A DNA stretch of 64,000 nucleotides from Pardosa pseudoannulata (taxonomy: Eukaryota > Arthropoda > Arachnida > Araneae > Lycosidae). Each line of letters opens with the position of its first letter. The stretch's first letter is position 1. Below the pieces are notes generated by a model that was given only the letters and a program-made list of their open reading frames with translations, did no database searches and was not told the origin of the DNA. Below, piece by piece: positions 50,001-61,330 of this stretch. The translations under genes and the position numbers were made by a program. The stretch lies in NCBI GenBank assembly GCA_032207245.1, contig CM063506.1, positions 12,453,939 to 12,517,938 of the forward strand. Reading direction: 5' to 3'.

Positions 50001-53000
50001 TTTTAAAAATATGTTAGTATGATTTCAGTAAATCAAGGACGACTTCTTCAGCACTGTGCTGTGTTGTATTAGTACACTGGTGTGTAAATTAGCTGGTTTT
50101 ATATACAGGGAAAAAAAACTCTCATATGAAACTTTCATTTGTAGAAAATTTTCCATAAAGCCTGTGTACTTCATTTGATCATATGATATTTCAACTTATA
50201 CAAAAGTATGTTTGATCCTTTAATGTAATTTCAATTATACTAAAGAAATGATGATTGTCCTCAAACTGGCAGAAAGATCTTTCCACTCATTTCCTTTTAA
50301 ACTAACTTCCTGCTCATTTACACCCCTCTCTCATTCACATAATTGGAGTTTTGCGTAAAGACAGTGGTTCTAATTTATTCACAACAAGTGCCCTATTTTG
50401 TGTTTCATGTATTAAATGGAAGAACAGTAAATTTGGGAAGAAAAAAAAAAGGAAAGAAAGAGAATTTTATGAGAAATAAAATTCTAAAAAAGGTTGATGG
50501 TAATCCCAAATCAAACGAAAATTGAGTTGGTAGACAAAAAGATTAAAATTTTACCAACCCCTGCACCATTTGAGGAGGGAAAATAGAAATAGAGAAAATT
50601 TTACCAGATAGCGTTAAGAAAGCTTGGATTAAAGATCCAGTTTGCAGATTTCAAAAGGGCAAAGGAGCAAACAATCTAAAATTAATGATTATACTAAGGA
50701 TCCAAAATGAGCATATTATAAATGACATGATTCATGACCTTACTAATGTTTTCATGGAACTTCATTGTTTTGTACTTCATAGTTTTAATTTGCATTATTC
50801 TTTAAAATATAAATGAGGGATTTATTTGTTTAATTTGTGTTTTCTATTTTTCTTAGCATTTAATTTTATTTTTGTGTAAAATCCTTTTGTGGGCAGTCTA
50901 CATATACTAATATATTTAAGGTTTAATCTACATTTATTTATTAAATAGAATAAAAAACAATACCTTATTAGTTTCAGGTTTTCATTGGTGAAATCAACTC
51001 TTATTCACAAAAATGAAAAATTTACTTATATTAATAATTTTCTATTCCCCCATACAGAAATGCAAGACCAATGCTGAAAAACAAATCTTGCACCAAAACT
51101 CTGCTAATTTTCGTTTCCCAAAAAGTTTGATAAAAGTTTTCAACTTGCTGGGTATGAAGTATAAGTTAAGAGTTTTAGGGAAAATGCAGTTTAGCCCAAC
51201 CCTTGATGTGATGTCAAAAATGTACTGATTTGGTACATTGCTATGACTAGTCTCCTAAATAATCCATAGTGATTTTCCCTGCAGGTGTTGTCATAAGTAG
51301 AACACAAGAGCATGTTTATTACACTTTTCTAAACTGAACAATATGTAGAACTTCTGTTTGTTCTTGTCATCCTCTTTATTCTATTTCACAGTATGGGATA
51401 TATTGGCAAAAATTTGAAGCACATGTTATTTATAGAACATGCATTTGAAAGTTTTATGTTTATCAGTTTTACAAAAATATTCTTATCAGAATCGGCTCTA
51501 GCTGTTTTGCTGGCCACCTCATCTCAGTATAAAAATTACTATTAAAAGAGATAAATTGATGGTAATTGGCAAATCTATTAAATTTAAATAGTTTTTCCTA
51601 AATAAAAACGTTAAAAAAATATTAAAACCACAAAATAAATAAAAAATAAAAAAGAATGACCTTTCAATTCATCATATACCTGAAATTTGTGATGTCACAA
51701 TCTTTCAAAATAGATGCTGAGATTTTTCTTTCTCCCTTGTAATGTCTGTTAGAGATAGCATTTTTGGTTATTTAATCAAACATATTTCTCTTTGATGGTT
51801 GTCATTTTTAGAATCAAGTATTGTAATTTTTTTGTTTTAGTTTTTAGTCATAAACAACATATATACAAACTGCAAATTTTTATTGACTTGTATTTCGATT
51901 TAATTGAGTACCAAACATTTCAATATTTTTCTCACATAGCCAAAATGACATCTTAGACAAATGCCTGGATTGTCCACCTCTGTTCTTATGTTAGAGATTA
52001 TATTGCAATAGTTTAAAAATTGCTTTTGAAGCTAAATTAAAAAAAAAAAAAAACTCCCTAAAACAAATTTTAGCTATTACTAGAAAATTTTATCTTTTTT
52101 TAATTTTCTCTAGTTTTTTTTTTTTTTTTTTTATGTGGAAAATATTAAAGAAGTGACATTCAGCACATCAATGTAATTTATGTGTTTGATTTATGCTCAT
52201 CTAATTTGTAATTTATATTCTTGTGGGTAGAGAATTCAGAATAAATCATCTTATTGTGTTCTTCCGTGGAAACAAATTTAATTTATAAATCTGATAAGTA
52301 CTTAGAAAACTAAATAAGTATATTTAAAAGATCTTCACACTTGTAAAACTATTTATACTGCAAAATATAGAATTTAATTTTTAAATAAATACTAAATGTA
52401 CACTTTATAAAAATAATTGACTATTTGTATTAAAAAAAGCAGCAACAGAATTTATTTAAATTTAAAATAGGCTGTAACGAAAGAATTTCTTTTCTAATTC
52501 AAAATTTGTTTAAAATAAGAATTTTTTCCCATACAAAAATTTAAAAATTTGTTTCTTCTTGGGTAATTAATTGCTTTAAAACAATTGCTCAATGTTTTTT
52601 GCTCCAAAATAGGCATGAATCACTTGTATTTCTGTCCACATCTTCATGTGAGTTTCCATTGTATACTGATTTTACTATAGACCACTAAAATATACAACAT
52701 ATATGTTCACTATTTGTTAGCAAATTCTAAACTCTTGTCTCATAACCACACAGAATTTATCCTCTGCTAATAAATACTTAGATATAATTTTATTTATTGC
52801 ATCTCTCACAAAAATATGTTTACATAAGGATGACATGTATAATTGGTATACAAGTTCTTCAAGGAATAGTAACAGTTTTGTAGTATATATGTAAGATATA
52901 TCAAGGAGTCTGGTTAAGATTTAAATGAGCTTCACAACCAAACTTACATTAAAAAACTGGTAATTTAAAAAAGGCACATCTGACTTGACATTGATTGTTA

Positions 53001-56000
53001 CCTTTATGATTTGATAGAAATTAGGGATTTTAACTACATTTTCTAAAGATAGTTTTCTTTACAAAATGCATCCATTCAAAATTTTTTACTTAAACATATG
53101 CATAAACAATGTTATATGACTCACCCCTTATGTAAACATCTTTTTTAAAATATATGTGAGTCTAGTTTATTGAGTGTTTGAGTTTTCTAATAGTTTCAGA
53201 ATTATACAGAAGGAGGGGATTGTGTTTACCATATTTAAGGAGTATGGTATTATAGTTCATTGTTGAATCCCAATATATATACAATATCTAAAACAACAGT
53301 TCAGCCTTGTAATATATGGTACAGCGTTATATTTGTAAAAACATAAACACTATAAAGAAATAATATATGTCTTATATAATTAAGTTACACTTGGGTATTT
53401 TATAATTTCAAGAGTATTGATTTGTAACAAAGATTTTCTTATTAGAAAGGACATATACAGAAGGAATGCATTTTTTGGTAGAAATGCTGAAAGCTCCAAT
53501 GAGTTTCTTGGATTATCCCATTCAACAAAAATACATTTTTCTCCTCAATTTTGGTCTCATTAACCCTCATGTAGCAAAAAATAATAGACCATAGCACTCT
53601 AAACCAAACCAATCTCGCCTTAATTTACTTTTATAATTATGAGTCTCGAGGTTTTACACTGAACACATTTTTTTCTTTCTATATTAATGGAGTGTTTCAT
53701 GTACATTCCTAGTTCATTACAAATTTCTTTTGAAAAGGAACTGAATTATCAATTAGTTCATCTTTTAAAGCTTGAGGTTTTGCTTCATACATATTAAACT
53801 CTTTGATTAGTGATAAAAGATAATATCTGATAAAGGGGAAAAAATATTGTGAATAAAAGTTCTATAAGTATAAAGAACAAGAAAAGTAAACAATCTCTCA
53901 AGAGCTGAATCTGCATATATGTAATAAATTTGGAAATTGGTACATGCAGTAAAGTCTACTTTTGTACTGATATCTTTCACCTCAAAACACCAGTATATTA
54001 GTCATCTGTAATGAAGAATTATATTACTTAACTAATATGATATCTATTGAAAATATCAGGAGTACCACCAAACTTTAAAAGGTATTTTGATTACTTTGAT
54101 CAATTACTTAACACTGCATTCTTTTCTAAAATTTGTATAAAGTAGGTGAGGATAAATAATAAATTGTAATTTTTTTTTCCAAGTTCAGTCTTTTATATGT
54201 TTATGTCAGGATCATATTTTGTCAACAAATGTGTTAATTGTAGGAAATTTGTCATACTTATTGAATAACATTAATATAACATCAAATTACTTCTCAGAGT
54301 GTCCTTCTTTAGCAAAAATTTAATTGTGTCTAACATTTCACTATCTTGAAAAAATTTTCTCATCAATCCCATGCTTCTTCTTTAGAAATGTTAACTCCCT
54401 TTTGCCAATGGTTGCTTATTTTCAAGCAATTATTTACCATCTCAAAAATGTAGCTTTTCGAACCAATGGTCTGTTTGACCCTACCCCATATAACCCTTTC
54501 AGTGTTTCAATACATGTTTACAATTTCTTGTGATCAAAAATATAATAGCTCATTTAAAACAAATTTTTTATCAGTGACTTCATTAGGAATACATAAAATA
54601 GGAATTCTGAAATATAGTTGTCCTTATTATCATAAAATACTGCTATATGAATAAATTCTTTCATTTTCAGTTCTTTTTTTATTTTGTGCCCTTTTTTACT
54701 AAGAATATTAAGTTATTTTTAACACTAGAATATGTTGTTAATACTATTTAAATATTTTTCTACATATTTTTGCCATTTATTAATGCTATAGGAATGAAGC
54801 TAAACCATTGGAAAAGGCTTAAGAAACAAAATTAATATTTTTAATAAATTTAATTATTAAGTTTTATTAATGAAAAATTTATTTTAAAAAATATTGAAAT
54901 ATATAAAATTATTTAATCTATAGCCTATTAGTTTTGAGCATTATTATACAATTTTAAATCATCTGAATTCTTTATTAATTGAAATGCATTCTCAACTCTG
55001 AACATCCATTCTTTCAGAAATATTGACATTATTATTTAATTAAAGTTGCATTCAAGAGCTAATATATCAGTTATTCTTTATAAACTTCTGTTATCTATAC
55101 CATTTAGAAAATATTTTACCAAGTTCTTTTAAACTTCCATAACTTTTAACTCTCTTTTTATTCTAGTACATTTGAATTTTTCCTACAATAATTAGGGATT
55201 AAACAAGAAATGTGTGATATAACTGTTTATACAGTTTTATAGATTTATTAAAGAATATGAAGATAATCATAATAATAATAGTTTGTTATGAAAGAAAATT
55301 AGGAATGATACACTATGAAAGTGATATATTTAGATATTGTGTGTGTGTGTGTGTGTGTCAGTTATACTGTTTAGTTCATTTTATACCCATACTGTAAGAA
55401 AACTGTATATCTCCATTTCAAAACAATAAATTTTGCATTTAAATTTACTGTTAGTAAATTTCAGTTAAAACACTAAATATTAAGCTGTATTTTAATATAA
55501 TTGAAAATAACAAATAATATACATGTGTGTTAGGGAGAATACAAGATTTTTTTAAGAAAGTCAAATGTTGAATAGATTTGTTCTTAAGCCAGTGATAGTT
55601 TTTTAGGGTTGGGCTATTTTTTTGCTGGAATATGAGTACAAAAAAAGTGGTTAATTGTTAAAGTAATATTTTATCTATATTTAGCAGATTTTGTACCAAA
55701 AAAGATATAGAATTTGAAGAGAACTACTGCTCTTTAAAATGATAATAGTAATTATTTCATTGTTAACATTATTAGCTTTAAGAAAATATTTTGTTCGTTT
55801 TTCAAACTAATGTATTAATAAAGTAGTTGTTTTTAGTTATTTGGTTTAGTAAAATTATTCTTACTCTTAACACATTCACTGCCGATCACGCGCCTTAATT
55901 GCATTCATTAAAAATATTCACAATCTGAATATTAATTTAAGATATCTCAATAAACTTGTTTTGATTCAAAACATTAAGTAAAAATTACTAATCTGATTTC

Positions 56001-56617
56001 TACCCTTTTTGTTTCGAGATATGACACATCATTGACATTTTGATAACGAATCTAAATTAGTTCCTAGCTGCAATATGGTTCAGGACCTGTCATAAGTGGT
56101 AGACAATTAGGCAACTACCTGAACAAAAGGGCAAAAAGTAAACTAAATACAACACAAAGTATAGTTCAATTGCTGGGAAATAATGTAGTGTAAATGTTTT
56201 TAATTAAAAAACTTAAAGAGGCTTGGGTAGCATATTTAGGGTTGGCCTATGGCTGTAAAAAAAGCTTGGGTCAGTCATGTATAATTTTAGAACTTAGACC
56301 TTGTTTTATTTCAATTTAGCTTGTAATTTTTTTCTTATTTTGTGTATTTAAAAAAAATATAATTTTACATTTTTATTTTCCTTAGTAAAATTGAAAAATT
56401 GTGAAAATGTAAAAACATCCCTTTTAATATTATTTGTTGTGTGAAATTTACCTTTCTTCATGAATGTAAACATTTTGTATTGTATCTGGCCATTATAATT
56501 TTTCCTCATTTCTAGGATCTACTGTGCTCACCTCAAGATATTTTAGGTGAACAAGGAGGACTTGTCCGTGTTGCTGTCACAGTGCAAGAGTTAGTTCTTC
56601 GGTGCACTAAGGCTTAA
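23272..56617 (+). CDS. Lrch: LRCH protein: leucine-rich repeats + calponin homology domain
   Basis: Sixteen exons join in frame to 633 aa: 23272-23440, 24786-24930, 25664-25790, 26195-26300, 26410-26546, 27553-27671, 28161-28275, 28957-29042, 30421-30585, 33920-34013, 36910-37035, 37881-37977, 39973-40070, 42364-42501, 45107-45184, 56516-56617. Residues ~30-228 form tandem leucine-rich repeats ([76 protein letters not shown]). A Ser-rich linker contains the family motif [14 protein letters not shown] (~362-376). [16 protein letters not shown] leads into the CH domain (~528-633: [48 protein letters not shown]). LRCH proteins are cytoskeleton- and membrane-associated scaffolds (Drosophila Lrch, human LRCH1-4). 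A second in-frame terminal exon at 48746 gives a 661-aa membrane-tailed form. Confidence 0.95.
23441..24785 (+). other. LRCH intron 1
   Basis: AT-rich, no repeat structure or hidden exon seen. The - strand 79-codon frame at 24030-24269 has no family features. Confidence 0.5.
24786..24930 (+). CDS. Lrch: LRCH exon 2
   Basis: Acceptor TATTTTAG, donor AAG|GTATTT. It encodes [30 protein letters not shown] and [10 protein letters not shown], about two leucine-rich repeats. Confidence 0.95.
25664..25790 (+). CDS. Lrch: LRCH exon 3
   Basis: Encodes [20 protein letters not shown] and [17 protein letters not shown] (leucine-rich repeats). The adjacent 25790|GTATGC donor is followed by a T run. Confidence 0.95.
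26195..26300 (+). CDS. Lrch: LRCH exon 4
   Basis: Encodes [20 protein letters not shown] and [15 protein letters not shown]. Donor GTAATA; only 109 bp of intron separate it from exon 5. Confidence 0.95.
26410..26546 (+). CDS. Lrch: LRCH exon 5
   Basis: Encodes [20 protein letters not shown] and [15 protein letters not shown], the last leucine-rich repeats. The donor GTG|GTTTGT is non-consensus at +3. Confidence 0.93.
27553..27671 (+). CDS. Lrch: LRCH exon 6
   Basis: Encodes [17 protein letters not shown], the cap that follows the repeats in LRCH proteins, then [20 protein letters not shown]. Donor GTAAGT. Confidence 0.95.
28161..28275 (+). CDS. Lrch: LRCH exon 7
   Basis: Encodes [20 protein letters not shown] and [18 protein letters not shown], the Ser-rich DSGYST linker. 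Acceptor AAACATTTAG, donor GTAAGT. Confidence 0.93.
28957..29042 (+). CDS. Lrch: LRCH exon 8
   Basis: 86 nt encoding [20 protein letters not shown] plus a few residues. Acceptor TTATTTACAG, donor GTATGT. Confidence 0.88.
30421..30585 (+). CDS. Lrch: LRCH exon 9 (TFKEYKEAL motif; frame-neutral)
   Basis: 165 nt with phase 2 at both ends, so skipping it keeps the frame. It encodes the motif [16 protein letters not shown] shared with other LRCH proteins. Confidence 0.93.
30586..33919 (+). other. LRCH intron 9 with one strong hairpin
   Basis: AT-rich intron. TAAAAACAGGCAT...ATGCCTGTTTTTA (32641-32653 with 32659-32671) is a perfect 13-bp hairpin with a 5-base loop. No other structure was noted. 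Confidence 0.5.
33920..34013 (+). CDS. Lrch: LRCH exon 10
   Basis: 94 nt encoding a Ser/Lys-rich linker, [20 protein letters not shown] and [11 protein letters not shown]. Acceptor CATTCTTTAG, donor GTTAGT. Confidence 0.85.
35643..35719. repeat. (AT)n with 13-bp palindromic arms
   Basis: AATAATTTTGATA (35643-35655) and its exact reverse complement TATCAAAATTATT (35707-35719) flank an (AT)22 tract (35657-35700), so the palindrome extends beyond the microsatellite. Confidence 0.9.
36183..36227. repeat. Compound (TA)n(CA)n microsatellite
   Basis: TA repeats (36183-36208) pass into CA repeats (to 36227). Confidence 0.95.
36633..36670. repeat. Hairpin with 10-bp perfect outer stem
   Basis: CCTCATACAC (36633-36642) pairs with GTGTATGAGG (36661-36670), and an inner CTAC/GTAG can extend it with a small bulge. 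Confidence 0.6.
36910..37035 (+). CDS. Lrch: LRCH exon 11 (frame-neutral)
   Basis: 126 nt, phase 0 at both ends, encoding an acidic low-complexity linker [16 protein letters not shown]... ending NNESTK. A candidate skipped exon. Confidence 0.85.
37166..37464. repeat. Long G run, and C-run/A-run/(TAAA)n tract
   Basis: A run of about 13 G lies near 37167-37179. At about 37427-37464 a C run passes into a long A run and then TAAATAAATAAAT. A similar C-run/A-run/(TAAA) arrangement recurs near 59842-59873 on the same strand. Confidence 0.7.
37881..37977 (+). CDS. Lrch: LRCH exon 12
   Basis: Acceptor TTTTCTCCAG, donor T|GTAAGA. Encodes [20 protein letters not shown] and [12 protein letters not shown]. 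Confidence 0.87.
37978..42363 (+). other. LRCH introns 12 and 13 (around exon 13)
   Basis: AT-rich. A palindrome AAAGGCTAAA-C-TTTAGCCTTT lies at 41581-41601 and (TTA)n near 38025-38045. No other exon or element is supported. Confidence 0.45.
39973..40070 (+). CDS. Lrch: LRCH exon 13
   Basis: Encodes [20 protein letters not shown] and [12 protein letters not shown], the charged helix directly before the CH domain. Confidence 0.95.
42364..42501 (+). CDS. Lrch: LRCH exon 14 (CH domain, first part)
   Basis: 138 nt, phase 0 at both ends. Encodes [20 protein letters not shown] then [12 protein letters not shown] and [10 protein letters not shown], the actin-binding-type CH fold core. Confidence 0.97.
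43341..44020. repeat. Three (AT)n microsatellites in LRCH intron 14
   Basis: Pure AT tracts at 43341-43374, 43821-43854 and 43981-44020. Open frames through them are artefacts. Confidence 0.95.
44332..44552. mobile_element. 221-bp MITE-like inverted-repeat element in LRCH intron 14
   Basis: The left end starts GGCCATTCCACAGAAACGGG then TGTGACACAT. The right end, on the other strand, starts GGCCATTCCGTAGAAATGGG then TGTGACATAT. At least 26 of 30 terminal bases agree. A subterminal hairpin GGGTGTGACA/TGTCACACCC lies within the left end (44350-44374). There is no coding capacity. Target duplication is not clear and I cannot name a superfamily. Confidence 0.8.
45107..45184 (+). CDS. Lrch: LRCH exon 15 (CH domain, middle part)
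   Basis: 78 nt encoding [20 protein letters not shown] then QIGVPN. It ends in phase 0 and can join either terminal exon (48746 or 56516). Confidence 0.97.
45617..45840. repeat. Degenerate tandem repeat, ~84-90 bp period
   Basis: Three diverged units start at about 45617 (GATTTTACAG), 45701 (GATTTTACAT) and 45791 (AATTTTACAT). Each is followed by TGTAA-A/GGAATGTTG-like and TTAAATCAAG-like blocks. It is a decayed minisatellite in LRCH intron 15. Confidence 0.55.
45841..48745 (+). other. LRCH intron 15, first section
   Basis: AT-rich with one long compound microsatellite (47743-47860). No supported exon before the alternative terminal exon. Confidence 0.5.
47743..47860. repeat. Palindromic compound microsatellite (TG)n(TATG)n(TA)n(CATA)n(TG)n
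   Basis: GTGT (47743-47752), TATG units (to 47780), TA units (47781-47796), CATA units (47796-47846), then TGTATGTGTGTG. The TATG and CATA arms are reverse complements around the TA centre and can form a long cruciform. Confidence 0.95.
48746..48931 (+). CDS. Lrch: LRCH alternative terminal exon with transmembrane tail
   Basis: Acceptor TTTTTTTACAG. Joined in phase 0 after exon 15 it reads 61 residues to [23 protein letters not shown], a Ser/Thr linker, then the hydrophobic stretch [19 protein letters not shown] (about residues 637-655 of the 661-aa product) and a short EFPSPL end. This replaces the last CH-domain segment with a C-terminal membrane anchor, cytosolic N-terminus expected. Human LRCH4 is known to have a C-terminal transmembrane segment, which supports the reality of the exon. 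No donor is needed because it ends in a stop. Expression is not shown by sequence alone. Confidence 0.75.
   Translation, partial: AELRSWADSFLEWKAVRTSPSQTKELSFLADSTAGQVVFSYFLLIILISTAFLLYEFPSPL
48932..50340 (+). other. Possible 3' UTR of the membrane-tail isoform, then intron
   Basis: Downstream of the TGA at 48931 the DNA is AT-rich with an ATT repeat (48981-49006). AATAAA occurs at 49981. No other gene signal. Confidence 0.35.
50420..51010 (+). mobile_element. Degenerate transposon copy related to the 10.6-11.3 kb repeat
   Basis: TTTAATTTGTGTTTTCTATT (50829 on) followed by TTTCTTAGCATT matches 11028 on with about 3 differences in 33 bases, and weaker similarity continues downstream (CAGTCTACATAT.. 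versus CAGTTTACAGAT..). The upstream part (50480-50740) has broken coding-like runs such as [20 protein letters not shown], plausibly the tail of a decayed pogo/Tigger transposase. Confidence 0.4.
51011..56515 (+). other. LRCH intron 15, last section
   Basis: AT-rich. Contains poly-A and poly-T runs (52040-52053, 52115-52131), a (GT)10 tract at 55339-55358, and no supported exon. Frames at 51013-51228 and 54324-54654 are unremarkable. Confidence 0.45.
56516..56617 (+). CDS. Lrch: LRCH terminal exon completing the CH domain
   Basis: Acceptor CTCATTTCTAG. Encodes [20 protein letters not shown] then [13 protein letters not shown] and TAA, matching the canonical C-terminal end of LRCH CH domains. 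Confidence 0.95.
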   Translation, partial: DLLCSPQDILGEQGGLVRVAVTVQELVLRCTKA

Positions 56618-57490
56618 ATCTGCATTACAAATTTACTAGTCTTACACTGCTGTGAATTGTTGACTAAAATTTGAACTTTACTTGATAAAGGCAATGTGCT
56701 TTTTGAACTGCTGCATTTTGTAGTGCTTAGTTGTAAATATATGAGGGATAGCTTTTATAACATTGACTTAATATTTTAGTTTAGGAATATTGAATTAAAA
56801 TGTAACCTGTATAACCACTTGCTCACTGCTAATTTTATAAGACAAAAAAGGTGCATTGAAAGTGGAAGTTTCTAGTCATGCGTGTCTTCTGCAATTTTTT
56901 TAATGCACAATTTTATTGTAAGAAAAATACAATGAGTTATCATCTCTTTTTATGAATCATAGAACATTTTCTGCTTTTTAAGAGTTTTCTACACCAGTTA
57001 TTTAATATTTACATATAATTTCTAATATTTTTTTACTTTAAATTGTTTTTTATATATGAATTTTTATTTGTACTGACAACTGCTTTACAGTGTCACTGTA
57101 GATGTCAATTTTGAGTATTGTTTCTTTTGAATGTAGAAAAAATGAGTAGAAAAGAGATGTAGTTTGTAAATTATTTATATGAATTAACTACAAATATTTG
57201 GAATTACTTTGGCAAACAACTTTTCTTTTCTTTTAAACATTTGTTCATTTTACTATACTATAGTAAGACAATAGATTAAATACTTTGCTTAGAAATATAT
57301 ATTAGAAAATGAGTTTACATTAAGATTTTTTTTCTGTTTAGGAAGAATTTATGAATATTTCAAATTATATATGCATTTAAAAGGTTTTAGAGCTGCAACA
57401 CATTTTAAATCTTCTAGCATCTATAGTTCCTTTGTATTTACACATTGTTTCAGCAAAATATTGTTTCAATAAATCAATTTCTAATGCTAA
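56618..57490 (+). other. Lrch: LRCH 3' UTR (probable minimum)
   Basis: The first well-placed AATAAA after the stop is at 57468-57473, giving a UTR of about 0.87 kb. Further AATAAA hexamers (for example near 58056 and 58957) allow longer ends. In AT-rich DNA the hexamer alone is weak evidence. Confidence 0.4.
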
Positions 57491-60400
57491 TGAAAACTTT
57501 TTTCTCATTATGTAAGAATTATTTTAGTGTATTCAAAGAAAGCATGAAATTTGAATGTAATTCACTGCTTAATGATCACATAAAATAATTATATTTTAAA
57601 GGTCTTAAAATATACATGACATTTTGTGCTCCATGCTAGTCTGGTATCTTTAAAGTTTGTATCATATTTATATGACATCATTGTTTTTATACATATATAT
57701 ATTTGTGATACAATGTACATGTGATATTCATAATTAGTCTTTTTTAAATGAAGCCTAAAATTTTTATTTAATTTTTTTTTAAGTTGAAAGACATATAACA
57801 GCTTAATATTTAAAATATTAATAATTTCATCCAATTTTGTTTATGCTGTTATAAAATAAGTTTTTATACAAATTCATGGAGCACTTCTAATTTTTTAATT
57901 GCTGTGCACAAATTTTAATGTTGCACATTTAGAGAAAAGTTCCATATCATTTTTATCATATATAATCTGCTATGAAGTTTAAAAAAGAATCTGAAATAGG
58001 CAAAATTGTCTATATTGTGGTTATGTATCGCAGATGGGCTAATTTTAAACTTAGAATAAACTAAATGTATCATTACTGAAGTAGTTCATAATATATTGTA
58101 AATGCCTATTAGCAATGAATGTTCCTGCCTGATTCATTAAAGTACATGATTACTGAGCGATTAATGTGTAGGAGAACTGGACTAACTATAAGCAGTAATT
58201 GTAAATTTTCAAAAAGAAACAAACAAAATATTGAAGTTTTCATTTGTTTCTGTAAGTGTTTGTACTTAATTTGTTAAAATGTTTCTATCTTGTTTTGTAT
58301 TGAATGATTTAGTAAGGTACTTACCATACTTTAGTTAAGTTGTGTAAAGATGAAAATCATTTATCTTATTGTTACTTTATCTTATGTCCTTTTTCAAACA
58401 ATTTGTCACAAAATGCTCTTTATCTGATTTGTTTTTGTACAGATATAGTTTGCATCAAATCTTTCTTTTATTTTACGGGGTTGTAAATAACTATTTAATT
58501 TATCAATGTGAGTAATGTTATAAAATTGTGTTTGAAAATTTTTTAAAATGCTATCAATATGCTCTTAAGAAATTCTGTATGGTTAATTGCTTTTCAATTA
58601 AGCCTATTTTTTGAAAATTAGTCTAAAAAATTTATATTTAAACTATTTAAAATGTATGTGCCAAATGCTACTTTTCTTATACCAATGTAACAACTTTGAA
58701 AGAGGTGTTTCAAAAGGCTCATGTAATGAGCAAATAGCAATTTTAAATTACTCCAAAGTGCATTTTTTTTTTAGTACTTTCGAAGGTGTTATTGATCAAA
58801 CCTACTCTAAATTTCTAAAGACTTTATTTATTTATTTTTAATCATCATTATTCCTTCTATAAATATTGCAATTTTGTCGGAAAGAAAAAGAATGTATTGC
58901 ATCTAAATCAGGTTACTGTTTCTATTGTATTTGATAAAAATGGTCTGTCAACAAGAATAAATATTTGTCGGACCAAAAGAAGTTCAATCACCTGCAATAC
59001 ATAAAAAAAAAAAAAAATATTTAAAACTGTATTTATATGTAATTTATAAGGTGGTGTCAAATAGTGTGGTTTCAAATCATTATGCTATAGGAAAATTAAA
59101 ATGTGACAACAATAGTAAAATTTAATTTAATATGACATACTTTTACTGAAGCTGTCATAAATAATGATGTATATTTGCAATCAGCTCCATTAAGTTTTGT
59201 TGTATAAGTATTGTTTTTTTTATTATTATTATTATTTCACTCTCTTTTTCAGATGACTTATTGGCAGAAATGTTTGCCAAATGTAATTTAAATTTACTAA
59301 TCATTAGTAACATCTAATTTCATGTATGTAATATAAAAATGGAACAAATTTGATGAACATCATTCTTTATCCCCCATGCAAATTCTCTGAAAAAAAGCTA
59401 ACTCCCATCTATCTAATCCATCCTTGGATGAAATTGCTTCAAACATTTTATTACTTTACAAATGACTTATTGGATAATTTTTTTTAACATTAAGCATGTA
59501 AAATTGTTCCAGTAGATAGTTAAAATTATACTATTTACTTATAAAAAGAAAATAATGATGAACCTCAAACCCCTATAGAGACATGGTCTCCACTAGATCA
59601 AAATTTATCACATTTCTGAAAAATCTTTAAGGTACTTTTTTCCTGGAATTTGTAGCCATCATGGTAGCCCAAATCCTCATTTTTATACTTGCTAGCAACA
59701 ATAGTTATAACCTATATCATACTGATTCACTCCAATAATGAGTTGAACAAATATAGACATTTAAATTTTTGCCTCCTTGTAAGGATTGATATTAATTTTT
59801 CAATTAGTCAATATGGAAAAATCTCCCCTTCTTACCCCCTTTCCCCCCCCAAAAAAAATGAATAAATAAATAACAAAATTAGGGTTTTACTTGTTTGAAG
59901 ATTTAATGTTGGCTATGGTTGGTCAGGTCTTTCTTACACAAATTTGTTGAAACTGATATATAGAGTAAGAATATTGTGATCTGGTCAGGATATATCAAAA
60001 TGATTCATCTAGATGCAGTTTAATTATATAAACTATCTAATTGTTGAATATTTAGTAGTTAAAGGACTTATTTAATTCATTAAATAATTATTAATGTATT
60101 AAATAAGGAGAAATTGGAGGTACATGTCTCAACAAATTTGGTAACCACAACCTTCTGTCAAGTAAACTTAAATTGCATAAAATTATCAAGTGTGTTGTAG
60201 TTTATAGGCTAAACAAAGAATTTATTGATTTTAAATTATTTTCAGTTAATATTGTGTTTGTGGTGGTTTAATTTTGACTCAATAAGTATTAATTAGTACT
60301 TTTGTTATGCCATTTTTTTTTAAATATGGAAATTTATTTGTGAGTCAAGTTAAATGATAGAAACTGGGCTTATATTTTAATCACATTAAATGACATTGAT

Positions 60401-61320
60401 TATAAAATGTATAATAAACACAAAAATATTAGATTTTTGTGTTTATTGTTTTCATTTAGGTATATATATTTTGTATTTAAATGTATCAAGCTAATATATT
60501 ATTGTAAGAATTATGGGCTTCTTTTAGTGTCAATTTAAACTAATTATTTAATTTATTGAGGTAATAATAGTAAAAAAATAGTTATTTTCTTTATTTAATA
60601 TATTTCTGATAAGAATTATCACCATGCTTTTGAACTCTCATAATTACAAGGAATATATATCTTATGCTTTTTTTTTTCTGTGCATTGATTTTGTCTACTA
60701 AAGACAAAATGGTGTGTTCATTTTTTTTAAGATTCCTTATGTATTATTTATTTCTTACTGCTAACTCTATTTATATTTTGCTTTTAAGACTGTAATTTTT
60801 GTCATCTGCTCTTTTGGTGGAAAAGTGTTTTTTATTTCTTCTACATTCCTTTTAAATGATTTTGGAAAATTAACTAAAGTTGAGAAGTTTTTTACATGAT
60901 TAGCAATTTTTTAAATTGTCATGCATAAATAGGAAAAATAGATTTGCACTGAAATGTGAAGCTATTTTTATTATGTCCTTTGGTAAATTAAAATGAGAAA
61001 GGAATACAACCATCAAACGTTTAAAGGATACTTTAAATTGTAGACTATTTCAACAGGTCGAAGATTTTATATTGTATAAAAGACATATATTTGTATATAG
61101 TCAAAGTGTAGAAATCTGTCTAATAGTTGCATTATTACTGTTTGATTCATTAATTTCTTAAAATGTTGACCCCCATACAGATATTGTTGCATTTTTTTCT
61201 CTTGTAGTTTTGTGCCTGTATAAATTTTAGCATTTTGTCCCTTTTGTTTGTGTTGTTCCTTATAGATAACTAAATTCCATCTCCTTTGTGCTTAATGTAC
61301 TGCCCCTTATCTGTATGGTG
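57491..61320. other. Downstream AT-rich sequence, no gene recognised
   Basis: It may include extended LRCH 3' UTR. A C-run/A-run/(TAAA)n tract lies at about 59842-59873. No coding exon is supported; the 76-codon frame at 58611-58841 has no family features. Confidence 0.45.
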
Positions 61321-61330
61321 TATTGTTTTC

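Noticed and set aside
50343..50525. 60-codon + strand frame as a gene
   Set aside because: It lies at the edge of a degenerate transposon-like block, is Lys/Asn-rich from AT composition, and has no supporting splice or family signal.
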